From assembly GCA_905215445.1 (NCBI GenBank), contig CAJMPZ010000002.1, positions 1-64,000 of the forward strand: 64,000 nucleotides of DNA. Direction: 5' to 3'. This stretch comes from an uncultured bacterium (lineage in GTDB: Bacteria > Actinomycetota > Coriobacteriia > Coriobacteriales > Coriobacteriaceae). Below, piece after piece: positions 35,701-43,303 of the stretch; positions within the stretch are counted from its first letter, which is position 1, and every line of letters starts with the position of its first letter. The notes below the pieces were generated by a model. It was not told the origin of the DNA. It saw nothing but the letters and a program-made list of their open reading frames with translations, and searched no databases. The position numbers and the translations under genes were made by a program.

Positions 35701-35797
35701 CGGTCTCGCAGCGCTCGACGGTAAAGCCGTGGCAGGTGGTTCCGGGCACCAGAAGTGCAGCAGCAGCGGCGCGCGGGTCGGTTGAGGTGGTGGGCAT
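32753..35797 (-). CDS. M16C-family zinc metallopeptidase (presequence-protease-like)
   Basis: This 1014-residue protein resembles the PreP/falcilysin group of the M16 family, which degrade peptides in a closed chamber. The inverted zinc site HILEH is at residues 80-84 (GVFHILEHSVLCGS), with a downstream Glu near 160 in FEQEGWHYE as third ligand. SMQTFLNAMTYPDKTIYPV is conserved. The C-terminal half holds the inactive M16 repeat (RVKGGAYGCGFR, YTYRDP). The ATG at 35797 follows AAAGGAGA. The frame extends to 35998, but that part is repeat DNA. Confidence 0.93.
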   Translation of the reverse strand: MPTTSTDPRAAAAALLVPGTTCHGFTVERCETVPELDADAYVLRHAASGARLLYLACDDENKAFAIGFKTPPADSTGVFHILEHSVLCGSAKFPVKEPFVDLIKSSMQTFLNAMTYPDKTIYPVATTNEQDLYNLMDVYLDAVFNPAIYTKPTIFEQEGWHYELDLPEGAEGEGGDSSASLREGTLRYNGVVFNEMKGALSDPMSVLDDAVNAALYPDTAYAHESGGDPRAIPALTYEQFLDTHARHYNPSNSYITLYGDLDVDRALAFLDERYLSQSSAASRRMDAAVAAGEDPSALAPNPLGVQTPVTCEYKRVEMATTPENALVGLGLVLGSALDRKRTIAADILFEALLGSNEAPVKKAILAAGLGGNVVSYTAAECLQPYELIMLQNARPGVARELRRVFQDACRDLCEHGVPRERLEAIISSNEYDLRQRDYGIADGVAIACDALSTWLYDDDAATLALKYGPVYEELRGELEGSYFEDLLCELVLENDHMALVELVPVDAAEGAEGAETAELTAKRDAMTDAELADVVERTAVLRAAQEAEDTPEDKATLPRLRVSDIGEARPEPPLVVDTTAPIPCLRHGIPTNRLAYAMQYFDLGCVAFEDLPYVTLLCRLLKQLPTSEHSAEELDNLLAGELGFLSFTTEVMTQPDVDGVRPYLLVSAGALSEKIDALASLPREVWSSTLLLDADADRVRDVLTQIRIGLEQGFINNGHSAALGRAMSYTSPSAVVREQLSGVDFYLFLRDLLEHFDERLDNLRAKLAELADRIFVADGCLASFTGSDEDFDAYWDAAGDLGLGAGDGADAGRNALVVPTPRDRHEAFVIPSDICFAASACDPRRLGLDVTGAWAVAANALSYDYLWNEIRVKGGAYGCGFRAAGERQTAFYTYRDPAIDPSIERVARAGEWLGSFEPDEAAFEGFIVSCVSGMDAPVKPYALTKRRNTTYLAGLDPHAREERRAQMLAATPGELRSLGTDVTRVAAESPTCVFGGRDVIAKSNAGFNVIDLLG

Positions 35798-35877
35798 ATG
35801 CAGTCTCCTTTGACGCCCCAGCGGGGGCGAATCGAGTCGAATCCCCGAGAGTATACCCATATGGGGCCTTCGACCAA

Positions 35878-36007
35878 TCTGCCGGATGAGCGTGGATTTT
35901 CTGGCACACGAGCGTGGAAATTCGGACGTCTGCCGCATGAGCGTGGATTTTCGGACGAAATCGGCCGCCAAAAGCCCAAAAACCGTCCAAATATCCACGC
36001 TCGCGCG
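35878..36007. repeat. Cluster of four GAGCGTGGATTTTCGGACG units
   Basis: Direct units begin near 35888, 35909 and 35938, two of them preceded by TCTGCCG[GC]AT. A fourth, inverted unit occupies 35983-36003 (CCGTCC...TCCACGCTC). Spacing is irregular and the units differ, so it is neither a CRISPR nor a simple tandem array. It lies between the peptidase start and the next element. Confidence 0.7.
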
Positions 36008-36026
36008 TCAAGTACGTATCTCTCAC

Positions 36027-36062
36027 CTCACATTCATCTCTACGACGTGGGATGAATGTGAG
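36027..36062. repeat. Perfect inverted repeat CTCACATTCATC
   Basis: Perfect 12-base arms (36027-36038 and 36051-36062) flank a 12-base loop and follow TATCTCTCAC. A related CTCTCATCTCTC-type hairpin is at 41151. Together with the GAGCGTGG cluster it fills part of the 470-base gap before the GntR gene. Confidence 0.7.
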
Positions 36063-36269
36063 ACAGGTAGAAGATAAAAATCAATCGGCTTATCGGATGC
36101 ATATACCGCCATCAGATTGAAGCTGTATGCGGAAATGGATGGACTCTACACCGCTTACGCAAAATAACCCCTCGTTTGCTAAAACATTATAGGAAATGGC
36201 GTGGAGTGCTAAAAAGTTCTAATACAATATAAGTCATTTATCTATAGGCTGCTGATTCCTTGTAAAGGT

Positions 36270-36983
36270 ATGGTTGATATGGTTGAGGCAAATAGCGTTA
36301 TCCCCCTGTACAAACAGATTGTTCGTGCGCTTTCTGATTCAATCGCCAACGGCACGTACCGCCCGGGAGATAAGCTTCCGACCGAGGCGGAGCTTATCGA
36401 GCAATTTGGCGTGAGCCGAATAACGGTTCGCTCCGCAATTAAAGAAATGGAAGATGCTGGGCTTGTTGAGAGGGCCCGCGGCAAGGGCACGTTCGTTTCG
36501 TCGGACACGCAGATGTATGCCGCGGACGACCGTGAGAGCTTTACCCATTCGTGCCAGCTTGCGGGCAAACAGGCGTCTACCAGGGTTCTCGAAATGGGCT
36601 GGGACTTCCCAAGTCTGCGAGACGCGAAGTTCCTGGGCGTAGACGATACCCAAAAGGTATTGCGTAGCCGTCGTCTGCGCCTTGTGGATGGCAGGCCCAC
36701 GATGCTGGAAACCAATAGCTATTCCGCTGCGCTTTCTTTTTTGGAGCATGAGTCCCTCGATGATTCGCTGATGGCGGTACTCGATCGCCAGGGGATCAAG
36801 ATGGGTCCCAACACGCGTACGCTCGAGGTCTGCTATGCGAGCGAGCTCGAGGCGGCATACCTTAACGTGGAGCTGGACTCTTCGCTGCTTCTGTTTGTCG
36901 ATAGACGTTATGCCCCAAGTGGCGAGCCGCTTTTCATCTCCCGTCAGGTGTACTGCACCGAGCGACTGAAGTTCTATTTGTAA
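36270..36983 (+). CDS. GntR/UTRA-family transcriptional regulator
   Basis: This 237-residue HutC-type regulator has VIPLYKQIVRALSDSI and PTEAELIEQFGVSRITVRSAI, the wing ARGKGTFVSS, and a UTRA domain ending PLFISRQVYCTERLKFYL. A second in-frame ATG at 36279 is about as well placed, so the start is uncertain by three residues. It immediately precedes an EIIA/EIIB/deglycase/EIIC/EIID block, which it probably controls. ACAATATA[AG] occurs before both this gene (36224) and the EIIA gene (37085). Confidence 0.9.
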   Translation: MVDMVEANSVIPLYKQIVRALSDSIANGTYRPGDKLPTEAELIEQFGVSRITVRSAIKEMEDAGLVERARGKGTFVSSDTQMYAADDRESFTHSCQLAGKQASTRVLEMGWDFPSLRDAKFLGVDDTQKVLRSRRLRLVDGRPTMLETNSYSAALSFLEHESLDDSLMAVLDRQGIKMGPNTRTLEVCYASELEAAYLNVELDSSLLLFVDRRYAPSGEPLFISRQVYCTERLKFYL

Positions 36984-37070
36984 ATTAGCGATAGATTGGT
37001 CGATTTACCGACCAATTGTTACCGTTCGCGGATTTGGAAAATAGACACACCACGTAGGGTAGATTGCTAA

Positions 37071-37094
37071 TATACTTTGTTATGACAATATAGT
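37071..37094 (+). promoter_or_regulatory. Candidate -10 box and operator motif ahead of EIIA
   Basis: TATACT at 37071-37076 is a good -10, but no -35 is evident. ACAATATAGT at 37085-37094 resembles ACAATATAAGT at 36224-36234 upstream of the GntR gene. Confidence 0.4.
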
Positions 37095-37118
37095 ACGTCC
37101 TATTGGTATTGGAGAACT

Positions 37119-37538
37119 ATGAATAAGATATTGCTAGCGAGTCATGGTTATCTCGCCCAAGGCATGAAAAGCTCTCTGGAGATTCTGATGGGCACCAACG
37201 ACCGAATCGAGTGCCTGTGCGCCTATGTCGATGACGATTCAAGGGACGTCGCGGCGTTGATTGATGCATGGATGGAGACGAGGGACCCTGCCGACTCTTG
37301 GTTTGTCGTGACTGACATCTTTGGCGGCTCTGTAAACAACGAATTCATTCAGAGGCAGACCGACGGATCGTTTACGTTAATCGCTGGAATGAACTTGCCG
37401 CTGCTGGTGGAAATGGTTACACAGCTGGACTCCCTGGATGCGAACAAGGCCAAAGCCGCGGTCGAGGGATCGCGTTCGTTTATTCAGCTTTGCGAGGCGG
37501 CGGATATGCTTGCCGGCGCCGAGGAAGAAGAGTTCTAG
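37119..37538 (+). CDS. PTS mannose-family EIIA component
   Basis: This 139-residue free-standing EIIA has phospho-His at His9 (LASHGYLAQG). DIFGGSVNNEFIQ near residues 67-79 is the usual GGSxxN segment. It starts a PTS/deglycase block and is the only stand-alone EIIA in the window, so it may also serve the PTS at 49921-52014, which has none (inference). GGAGAA lies before the ATG. Confidence 0.92.
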   Translation: MNKILLASHGYLAQGMKSSLEILMGTNDRIECLCAYVDDDSRDVAALIDAWMETRDPADSWFVVTDIFGGSVNNEFIQRQTDGSFTLIAGMNLPLLVEMVTQLDSLDANKAKAAVEGSRSFIQLCEAADMLAGAEEEEF

Positions 37539-37609
37539 TTAGTTCTGGTTCGAGCCCTAGCTAGGGGCCACACCTGTCATTCCCTTTATCACGTGCGGAG
37601 ATGATAACG

Positions 37610-38083
37610 ATGATTAAGCTTACGAGAGTTGATTACCGACTGATTCACGGCCAAGTTGCCATGTCCTGGACTCACGCTTTGGATGTAGATTGCATCTTGC
37701 TTGCCAGCGATGCTGTGGCAAAAGACGACATGAGGAAGGCGGCCTTGAGGCTCGCCCGCCCCAACGGCGTTAAACTCGTCATCAAGGATGTTGACGCTGC
37801 TATCGAGGCGCTCAACAGCGGCGTTACCGACAAGTATTCGCTGCTTATCATCACTGAGACGATTGAAGATGTCTATCGTCTCGCTAAGGGTTGCAAAGAC
37901 ATCAAAGAGATCAATCTGGGCGGAACCCGAAAGACCCCTGAGACCACGCTTCATCCGACCCCTGCGATCTTTGCGACCGAGAAAGATGCCGAGCATATCC
38001 AAGAGCTCCTGGGCGATGGCGTGGCCATCGAAATCCGTCAGGTCCCCAATGACGCTAAGGTGTTTGCCAAGGACGTTTTCTAG
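37610..38083 (+). CDS. PTS mannose-family EIIB component
   Basis: This 157-residue EIIB has phospho-His at His13 (VDYRLIHGQVAMSW), then KDDMRKAALRLARPNGVKLV and the KEINLGGT segment. Two ATGs are possible (37601, 37610); GCGGAG sits at the right distance from 37610. A terminator follows, so EIIA and EIIB form one transcript separate from the deglycase, EIIC and EIID genes. Confidence 0.92.
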   Translation: MIKLTRVDYRLIHGQVAMSWTHALDVDCILLASDAVAKDDMRKAALRLARPNGVKLVIKDVDAAIEALNSGVTDKYSLLIITETIEDVYRLAKGCKDIKEINLGGTRKTPETTLHPTPAIFATEKDAEHIQELLGDGVAIEIRQVPNDAKVFAKDVF

Positions 38084-38134
38084 CCGGAAACACGTTGATG
38101 CTCGGCATTTATTGAACCAATGCTCTATGCCTAT

Positions 38135-38168
38135 GCCCGTCGATCATTTGATCGGCGGGCTTTTTATT
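38135..38168 (+). terminator. Terminator after EIIB
   Basis: GCCCGTCGATC (38135-38145) pairs with GATCGGCGGGC (38150-38160, one wobble), followed by TTTTTATT. Confidence 0.88.
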
Positions 38169-38199
38169 AAAGAAAAATCAAAAAAATCTGAAATAGTTC

Positions 38200-38233
38200 T
38201 TGCATAGTTAGTTATATAAAGTATTATAACGTC
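38200..38233 (+). promoter_or_regulatory. Promoter with overlapping operator ahead of deglycase copy 4
   Basis: TTGCAT (38200-38205), 16 bases and TATTAT (38222-38227) form a promoter. GTTATA (38211-38216) and TATAAC (38225-38230) form an inverted repeat across it. ATTATAACGTC (38223-38233) is the exact reverse complement of the motif at 18762-18772. Confidence 0.6.
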
Positions 38234-38277
38234 ATGGGATGAATGAAGGGTTCATCCAAGTGAGTTAGGAGTAAGGG

Positions 38278-39312
38278 ATGTTCAATTTCGATGAGCCTCG
38301 TTACGAGAAGGTTGTGAGCGATGCCCTCGCTCTCCGTCCTCAGATTGAGGCTGCCGTGGACGAGGTCTGCGAGCAGGGTTATTCCAACATCTTCTTCATC
38401 GGCTGCGGCGGCACCTGGGCCCACACGCTCCCGATGAAGTATTGGGTCGAGACCACCACGGCCGACGTCGATGTCCACTGCGAGATCGCCGCAGAGTTCC
38501 TCGCCTGCCCGCCCAAGACCTTCAACAAGGATTCTGTCTGCGTCTTCTCCACCCGTACCGGCACCACCCCCGAGATCATTGAGGCTGCCAAGTTCTGCCA
38601 GGAGCAGGGCGCCCGCACGCTGATGTATGTCTCCAACGACAACACTCCGGCCACCGAGTACGCCGACTACAAGTTCTTCAGCTTCGCCGAGGACGACGTT
38701 CTGTGCGAGGCCATCTACACCTACCAGATCACGCTGGTCGCCCGCTTCCTCAAGAACGCCGGCGCCTTCCCCAAGTACGACACCTTCATGGAAGAGTTCG
38801 GCAACATCGCTCCGTACCTCATCAAGGCCAAGGACGCTCAGGACGAGCGCTGCGCCGCCATGGCCGAGGACTTCAAGGACACCGATTACCACATGGTGAT
38901 TGGCTCCGGCATGCTCTGGGGTGAGGCCTACGACTACGCCATGTGCATCCTCGAGGAGATGCAGTGGATCAAGACCAAGTCCATCCACGCCGCCGAGTTC
39001 TTCCACGGCACCATCGAGCTGTGCGAGGAAGGCACGAGCCTCATCATGCTCTACGGCGAGGACGACACCCGTAAGCTCATGGACCGCGTGGACAACTTCA
39101 CTCACATGCTCGCCGACGAGAAGGGCGTCAACGTCCGCGTGAACAAGTTTGACACCGCCGAGGTCGAGCTGCCGTTCAGCGACCCCGAGTTCCGTAAGAT
39201 CGTCTCCCCGATGGTCACCTACACCATCACCGAGCGTCTGAGCTGCCATCTCGAGCACGTCCGTAACCACCCGCTCACCACGCGTCGTTACTATCACCAG
39301 ATGAACTACTAA
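38278..39312 (+). CDS. SIS-domain fructosamine-6-phosphate deglycase-like protein (FrlB family), copy 4 (divergent)
   Basis: This 344-residue double-SIS protein has the sugar-phosphate loop FIGCGGTWAHTLPMK near residues 40-54. Glu227 (EEMQW) and His243 (EFFHGTIE) keep the FraB-type spacing, but the usual FHGPFE reads FHGTIE, so the loop next to the catalytic His differs from the other four copies. The C terminus TTRRYYHQMNY fits the family. Its own promoter and operator precede it, and EIIC and EIID follow. A different amine or sugar substrate is plausible. Confidence 0.84.
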   Translation: MFNFDEPRYEKVVSDALALRPQIEAAVDEVCEQGYSNIFFIGCGGTWAHTLPMKYWVETTTADVDVHCEIAAEFLACPPKTFNKDSVCVFSTRTGTTPEIIEAAKFCQEQGARTLMYVSNDNTPATEYADYKFFSFAEDDVLCEAIYTYQITLVARFLKNAGAFPKYDTFMEEFGNIAPYLIKAKDAQDERCAAMAEDFKDTDYHMVIGSGMLWGEAYDYAMCILEEMQWIKTKSIHAAEFFHGTIELCEEGTSLIMLYGEDDTRKLMDRVDNFTHMLADEKGVNVRVNKFDTAEVELPFSDPEFRKIVSPMVTYTITERLSCHLEHVRNHPLTTRRYYHQMNY

Positions 39313-39333
39313 TCCTCTCAAATTGCTGCGGTT

Positions 39334-39372
39334 GTCTGCAGGCGAGCTGCGCAGAATGCCTCGCCTGCAGAC
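39334..39372 (+). other. Intercistronic hairpin between deglycase and EIIC
   Basis: Perfect 13-bp stem GTCTGCAGGCGAG (39334-39346) with CTCGCCTGCAGAC (39360-39372). Only scattered T residues follow, so it more likely sets differential expression or mRNA stability inside the operon than full termination. Confidence 0.65.
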
Positions 39373-39393
39373 CTGTTTCTGGGGTTGATCGAA

Positions 39394-40167
39394 ATGGTTG
39401 TCCAGTATCTTCTAGTTGCACTGGTCGCATTTATTGCGTCCATGGACGAGCAATTATTTGGCATTACGATGCTTGGCCGTCCGCTGTTTACGAGCCTGTT
39501 TGTCGGCTTGATCCTTGGCGATGTCCAGCAGGGCGTTATCGTCGGCGCTGCTTTGGAGTCCATGTTCATGGGCGCCATCATGGTCGGCGCGGCGGTTCCT
39601 CCCGAGGTCTATGCCTCCGGCGTGCTTGGCTGCGCGTTTGCCGTCATTACGGGTACGGGCACGGCAACTGCCGTCGCGCTCGCCCTTCCCGTCTCCGTCT
39701 TCCTTCAGGTGTGGCGCAACTTCTGCTACGCCGTTCCGGGTGCCTTTGCCTGCAAGAAGATTGAGACCGCTCTGGCAAATCGCGATCTTGCCAAGGCGAA
39801 TCTGTACCATCTGACCATCGTGCCGCTGTCGATTGGCATTCCGTCTGCACTGCTGGTGTTTGGCTCGCTGTTCTTTGGTGCCGACCTTATCAACAATGCG
39901 CTCAGCGCGATTCCGCAGTTTGTGATGGACGGCCTCAACGTTGCGTCCGGCGTCATGGTCTGCATCGGCTTCGCTCTTCTTATCAGGACCATGGGCGATA
40001 ACAAGCTCCTTCCCTGGCTGTTCCTGGGCTTCATTATGGTCATCTACCTCAAGATGGACGTGGTCGGCGTCGCCGCAGCTGCCATTTGCGTCGCGCTGCT
40101 CCTGGCCTTCCGCGAGGGCTCGTCCGGTCCGCAGACGGTTGCTGCAGATGAAGAGGAGGACTTCTAA
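39394..40167 (+). CDS. PTS mannose-family EIIC permease
   Basis: This 257-residue membrane protein has the segments LGRPLFTSLFVGLILGDVQQG and ALESMFMGAIMVGAAVPPE. The ATG at 39394 is preferred to an upstream TTG; the ribosome site is weak (GGGGTTGA). Its stop overlaps the EIID start (TAATG), so the two are translationally coupled. Confidence 0.92.
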   Translation: MVVQYLLVALVAFIASMDEQLFGITMLGRPLFTSLFVGLILGDVQQGVIVGAALESMFMGAIMVGAAVPPEVYASGVLGCAFAVITGTGTATAVALALPVSVFLQVWRNFCYAVPGAFACKKIETALANRDLAKANLYHLTIVPLSIGIPSALLVFGSLFFGADLINNALSAIPQFVMDGLNVASGVMVCIGFALLIRTMGDNKLLPWLFLGFIMVIYLKMDVVGVAAAAICVALLLAFREGSSGPQTVAADEEEDF

Positions 40168-41015
40168 TGGCTATCCAGAACACCGACCTCAAAGAGGCCA
40201 AGAAGGACGCGATTATGACTCCCGATATGTATCGGAGCATGTTCCTTCGCCAGTTTACGAGCCAGTGCTCGCAGTCGTACGACAAGATGATGGCAATGGG
40301 CTTCATGTACACCATTCAGAAGCCCCTGCGAAAGATCTATCCCAACGACGACGATTATTATGCGGCGCTCGATCGCCATACCGAGTTCTTTAACATCACG
40401 CCTCATGTGCTTCCGTTTGTAGCCGGCCTAACGGTTTCGATGGAAGAGCAGGCGGCTGCCGATAAGAACTTCGACACGTCCTCGATTAACGCCATGAAGG
40501 TCGGCCTTATGGGACCGCTTTCCGGCATCGGCGATTCGTTCTACTGGGGTACGTTCCGCGTGGTTGCCGCCGGCATTGGTATTGGCATCGCTTCGACGGG
40601 CAACCCGCTCGGCCCCATCGTGTACGCGCTCATCTACTCCGTGATTAACTTTGCAACGCGTATCGTCGCCGCCCATCTGGGTTACGACTTGGGAACCAAG
40701 TTTTTGCAGCAGTCCGAAGAGAGCAACCTTATGTCTCGCATGACGCATGCTGCCGGTGTTCTCGGAATGACCGTTATCGGCGCCATGATTGCGGCACAGG
40801 TCTCGCTGTCCACGGCTTTGACCTTTGACGTGGGTGGTTCGGAGATTGTCCTGCAGGATCTGTTCGATTCGATCTTCCCCGGTCTGCTGCCCTTGCTGGC
40901 AACGTTCGCTTGCGTTGCCCTCTATAAAAAGGGCGTCAAGACCATTTGGATCATCTTGGGCATCTTCGCAATCTGCATCATCGGAACGGGCTTGGGAGTG
41001 TTCGCGGCGGCGTAA
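40167..41015 (+). CDS. PTS mannose-family EIID permease
   Basis: This 282-residue protein has the EIID features YRSMFLRQFTSQCSQSYDKMMAMGFMY, MKVGLMGPLSGIGDSFYWGTFR and C-terminal hydrophobic helices. Compared with the other two EIIDs the first helix reads FTSQCSQSYDKM instead of the usual W-rich SW..ER, a sign of specialisation. AGGAGGAC before the EIIC stop serves as ribosome site. Confidence 0.92.
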   Translation: MAIQNTDLKEAKKDAIMTPDMYRSMFLRQFTSQCSQSYDKMMAMGFMYTIQKPLRKIYPNDDDYYAALDRHTEFFNITPHVLPFVAGLTVSMEEQAAADKNFDTSSINAMKVGLMGPLSGIGDSFYWGTFRVVAAGIGIGIASTGNPLGPIVYALIYSVINFATRIVAAHLGYDLGTKFLQQSEESNLMSRMTHAAGVLGMTVIGAMIAAQVSLSTALTFDVGGSEIVLQDLFDSIFPGLLPLLATFACVALYKKGVKTIWIILGIFAICIIGTGLGVFAAA

Positions 41016-41059
41016 TGTTGACTGCTATGCTCGCGCGTTGGATAACTAACTGACCGTTT

Positions 41060-41098
41060 GAAAACGGGGCTCGGCGTAAGGCCGGCCCCGTTTTTTAT
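41060..41098 (+). terminator. Terminator after EIID
   Basis: AAAACGGGGC pairs with GCCCCGTTTT (inner GGC/GCC adds length), followed by a T-rich run TTTTTTATTT. Confidence 0.88.
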
Positions 41099-41150
41099 TT
41101 GAGGGATTTTCCGACCGTCCAAAAAAATCACACTCGTCCATCACTCACGC

Positions 41151-41212
41151 ATCTCTCATCTCTCACTCATCTCTAAGCTGAGAGATAAATGAGAGATAAC
41201 TGAGAGATAGAC
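41151..41212. repeat. Imperfect hairpin built from ATCTCTCA units
   Basis: ATCTCTCATCTCTCACTCATCTCT pairs imperfectly with AGAGATAAATGAGAGATAACTGAGAGAT around AAGCTG. It resembles 36020-36062 in word content. With the CCGACCGTCC segment before it, this is what occupies the 390-base gap ahead of the PilZ gene; no small gene is evident there. Confidence 0.6.
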
Positions 41213-41405
41213 AGACAGACGGACTGTCGGGGGCATGCATCGCTGTCAGATTAATGCCGCGCGCGGAGCAGCTGCGCGTTCACCCGCGCCTCGCATCCCG
41301 CCATTTCACGCACCGCACATCGAAACCTGCGGCAAAGCAGGTACAATAGCCCAATGTGCATCGCGCACGACGATGATATCGGCGCCCGCGACTGGGGGAG
41401 ACAAC

Positions 41406-42071
41406 ATGGCAGAGCAACAGATAACGCCGGGGACCAAGCTTCAGGTGGCATTCGACGTGCCCATGGGCCAAAAAACCGACTTCAACATGCTCGCCACGTA
41501 CAAAGAGAACCTGGACGACGCGTACTTTCTTATGAGCGCGCCCATGCTCGCCGGCAAGCCGCTGCTCATGGACGAAAACCAAAAGCTGCTGCTGCAATAC
41601 AAAGTGGGCGAGGAAACGTTCGTGCTCGCCGGCTACCCCGAGTCAGTCGAGAAAAAGGGCATCCGCACCTACTGGAAAATGCGCAAAGTCGCCGAGCAGC
41701 GCACCTTTGTCAAGCGCCGCGACGAGCGTTTTAAGGTCGCCATGCGCCTGACCTACCAGCGCGACAACGAGCCGACCCCCGAGCCCGAGGACGCCATGAC
41801 CATCGACGTCTCGGCCGGCGGCCTGGCCGTCTACCTCAACGATTATCCCGATGTGGGCGAGGCCCTGGCCGTGCAAATGCCCACGATCCGCCTGCAGGGC
41901 GAGCGCCACGAGCTGCCCGAGCAGCTGGGCATCGTGTGCTGGGTGCGCCGCGCGCCCAAGGGCAGCCTGTACCGCAACGTCTGCGGCCTGCAGTTCCGCT
42001 ACGCCGACGACATGGAGCGCGAGCTCGTCAAAGAATATGTCGGCTACATTCGCACCAAATATAAGATCTGA
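41406..42071 (+). CDS. PilZ-domain protein (YcgR-like), c-di-GMP receptor
   Basis: This 221-residue protein has an N-terminal YcgR-like beta domain (about 1-95) and a C-terminal PilZ domain. The c-di-GMP-binding residues are present: RxxxR as Arg104 and Arg108 (KRRDERF), and DxSxxG as Asp134, Ser136, Gly139 (IDVSAGG). The protein is cytoplasmic with no membrane segment. The next gene begins 5 bases later and encodes a membrane protein with the EGxD-type signature of the fibre-like proteins, so c-di-GMP control of surface assembly is suggested. GGGGGAG precedes the ATG. Confidence 0.9.
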   Translation: MAEQQITPGTKLQVAFDVPMGQKTDFNMLATYKENLDDAYFLMSAPMLAGKPLLMDENQKLLLQYKVGEETFVLAGYPESVEKKGIRTYWKMRKVAEQRTFVKRRDERFKVAMRLTYQRDNEPTPEPEDAMTIDVSAGGLAVYLNDYPDVGEALAVQMPTIRLQGERHELPEQLGIVCWVRRAPKGSLYRNVCGLQFRYADDMERELVKEYVGYIRTKYKI

Positions 42072-42076
42072 TCGCC

Positions 42077-43255
42077 ATGGCACTGTTCAAGCGTAACAAC
42101 AAAGATCAAGCTGCCGAGGATTTGGCCGAGGATTTGGCGCAGGACCAAGCCGAGGGCGTGGCCGATAATTTGGCCGAGCGCCAGGCCGAGCGCCAGACCG
42201 TGGACACGTCGGCAGACGCGCCCGCCGCCAATGCCGAGAACGCGCCCGACCAGGTTCCCGCCTCCCGCAAGCGCTTCGGCAAGCCCAAGCCCAAACGCAA
42301 ACCCAAGCGCGACCTGCGCGGCGTGGTGCGCATCGAGGAGCTGGAGCAGGCCCTGGCCGACCAGGACCTCGACGACATCGACCCCGACGCGGTCGTGTCC
42401 ATGTACATGCCCAAGCGCCGCATGGAGCGCATCGGCACGGCGCTGCTGCGCATGGACAAGCTGCAAAAGGCCCTCGTGGTGCTGGCGCTTGCCTTTGGCG
42501 TGCTGTTCGCCCTGTCGTTTATGCAGGAAAACATGGGCAACTTCACCATCAACCTCAACCGCCTGGAGCTGTTCCGCCGCGGCGTGGCCATTGCCGACAA
42601 CGGTGACTTTAACAACGCCACCGCGCGCCTGGCCGCCGACGCCTTGGACAACGGCACCAATATCGCTGCCGAGGACCTGCCCGACAACCTGGACGATATC
42701 GACGGCAGTCATAACGGCAAGAACTACGTGGCGTACACCTTCTATATTCGCAACGCCGGCAAGACCGATCTGGGCTATAGCGCCAAGCTCAAGGTGGTCA
42801 GCGCCAGCAAGGGCGTGGATAAGGCGGCGCGCGTGAGGGTGTATCGCAATGGCGAGCCCACCACCTACGCGGCTGCCGCGGCCGACGGCAACCCCGAGCC
42901 CAACACCGAGCCGTTTGCGTCCAAAGACGTGGTGACGACCATTAGCCACGCGAATTTCCGTGTGGGCGATGTGGACAAGTACACCGTGGTCATTTGGCTA
43001 GACGGCGACGACCCGGAGTGCGTGGACAAGATCATCGGTGGCGCAGTTGAGTTTGGCTTCGATTTTGATTCGTCCGAGACCGACGATTCGAGCCTGTTCA
43101 TTAAGTTCGTGCAGGATATTGCCGACACCCTGACTGGCAACGACCCCATTAGCGCGAGCGGCAACGAGGCGCCCGATTACTACAAGGAACACAACGTGAC
43201 CTGGAGTAACCGTCGCAACCAAAAGAACTCGCCCGCAGGGGATGGGGACAAGTAG
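42077..43255 (+). CDS. Single-pass membrane protein related to the SipW-type exported family
   Basis: This 392-residue protein was not recognised as a named family. Residues 1-70 are Gln/Glu/Ala-rich with tandem AED-LAEDLAQ and AERQAERQ words. A basic stretch (KPKPKRKPKRD) follows. One membrane helix at about 131-150 (ALVVLALAFGVLFALSF) puts the C-terminal two-thirds outside the cell. That region ends with VVIWLDGDDPECVDKIIGG, the signature seen in the secreted proteins at 45081 and 55061-58593. There is no SipW-like ATYAWF cleavage site, so it should stay anchored and could be a base or assembly partner. It follows the PilZ gene by 5 bases. Confidence 0.65.
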   Translation: MALFKRNNKDQAAEDLAEDLAQDQAEGVADNLAERQAERQTVDTSADAPAANAENAPDQVPASRKRFGKPKPKRKPKRDLRGVVRIEELEQALADQDLDDIDPDAVVSMYMPKRRMERIGTALLRMDKLQKALVVLALAFGVLFALSFMQENMGNFTINLNRLELFRRGVAIADNGDFNNATARLAADALDNGTNIAAEDLPDNLDDIDGSHNGKNYVAYTFYIRNAGKTDLGYSAKLKVVSASKGVDKAARVRVYRNGEPTTYAAAAADGNPEPNTEPFASKDVVTTISHANFRVGDVDKYTVVIWLDGDDPECVDKIIGGAVEFGFDFDSSETDDSSLFIKFVQDIADTLTGNDPISASGNEAPDYYKEHNVTWSNRRNQKNSPAGDGDK

Positions 43256-43263
43256 AACGAACA

Positions 43264-43302
43264 AGCGCCGGGCCGGGATTGATTTCCCGGCCCGGCGCTT
43301 TT
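43264..43302. terminator. Bidirectional terminator
   Basis: AGCGCCGGGCCGGGA pairs with TCCCGGCCCGGCGCT around TTGATT. TTTTG follows on the plus strand. It separates two convergent genes. Confidence 0.85.
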
Positions 43303-43303
43303 G

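Noticed and set aside
35878..36007. Possible CRISPR array
   Set aside because: The repeat units vary, one is inverted, and the spacing is irregular and far too short; no cas genes are present.
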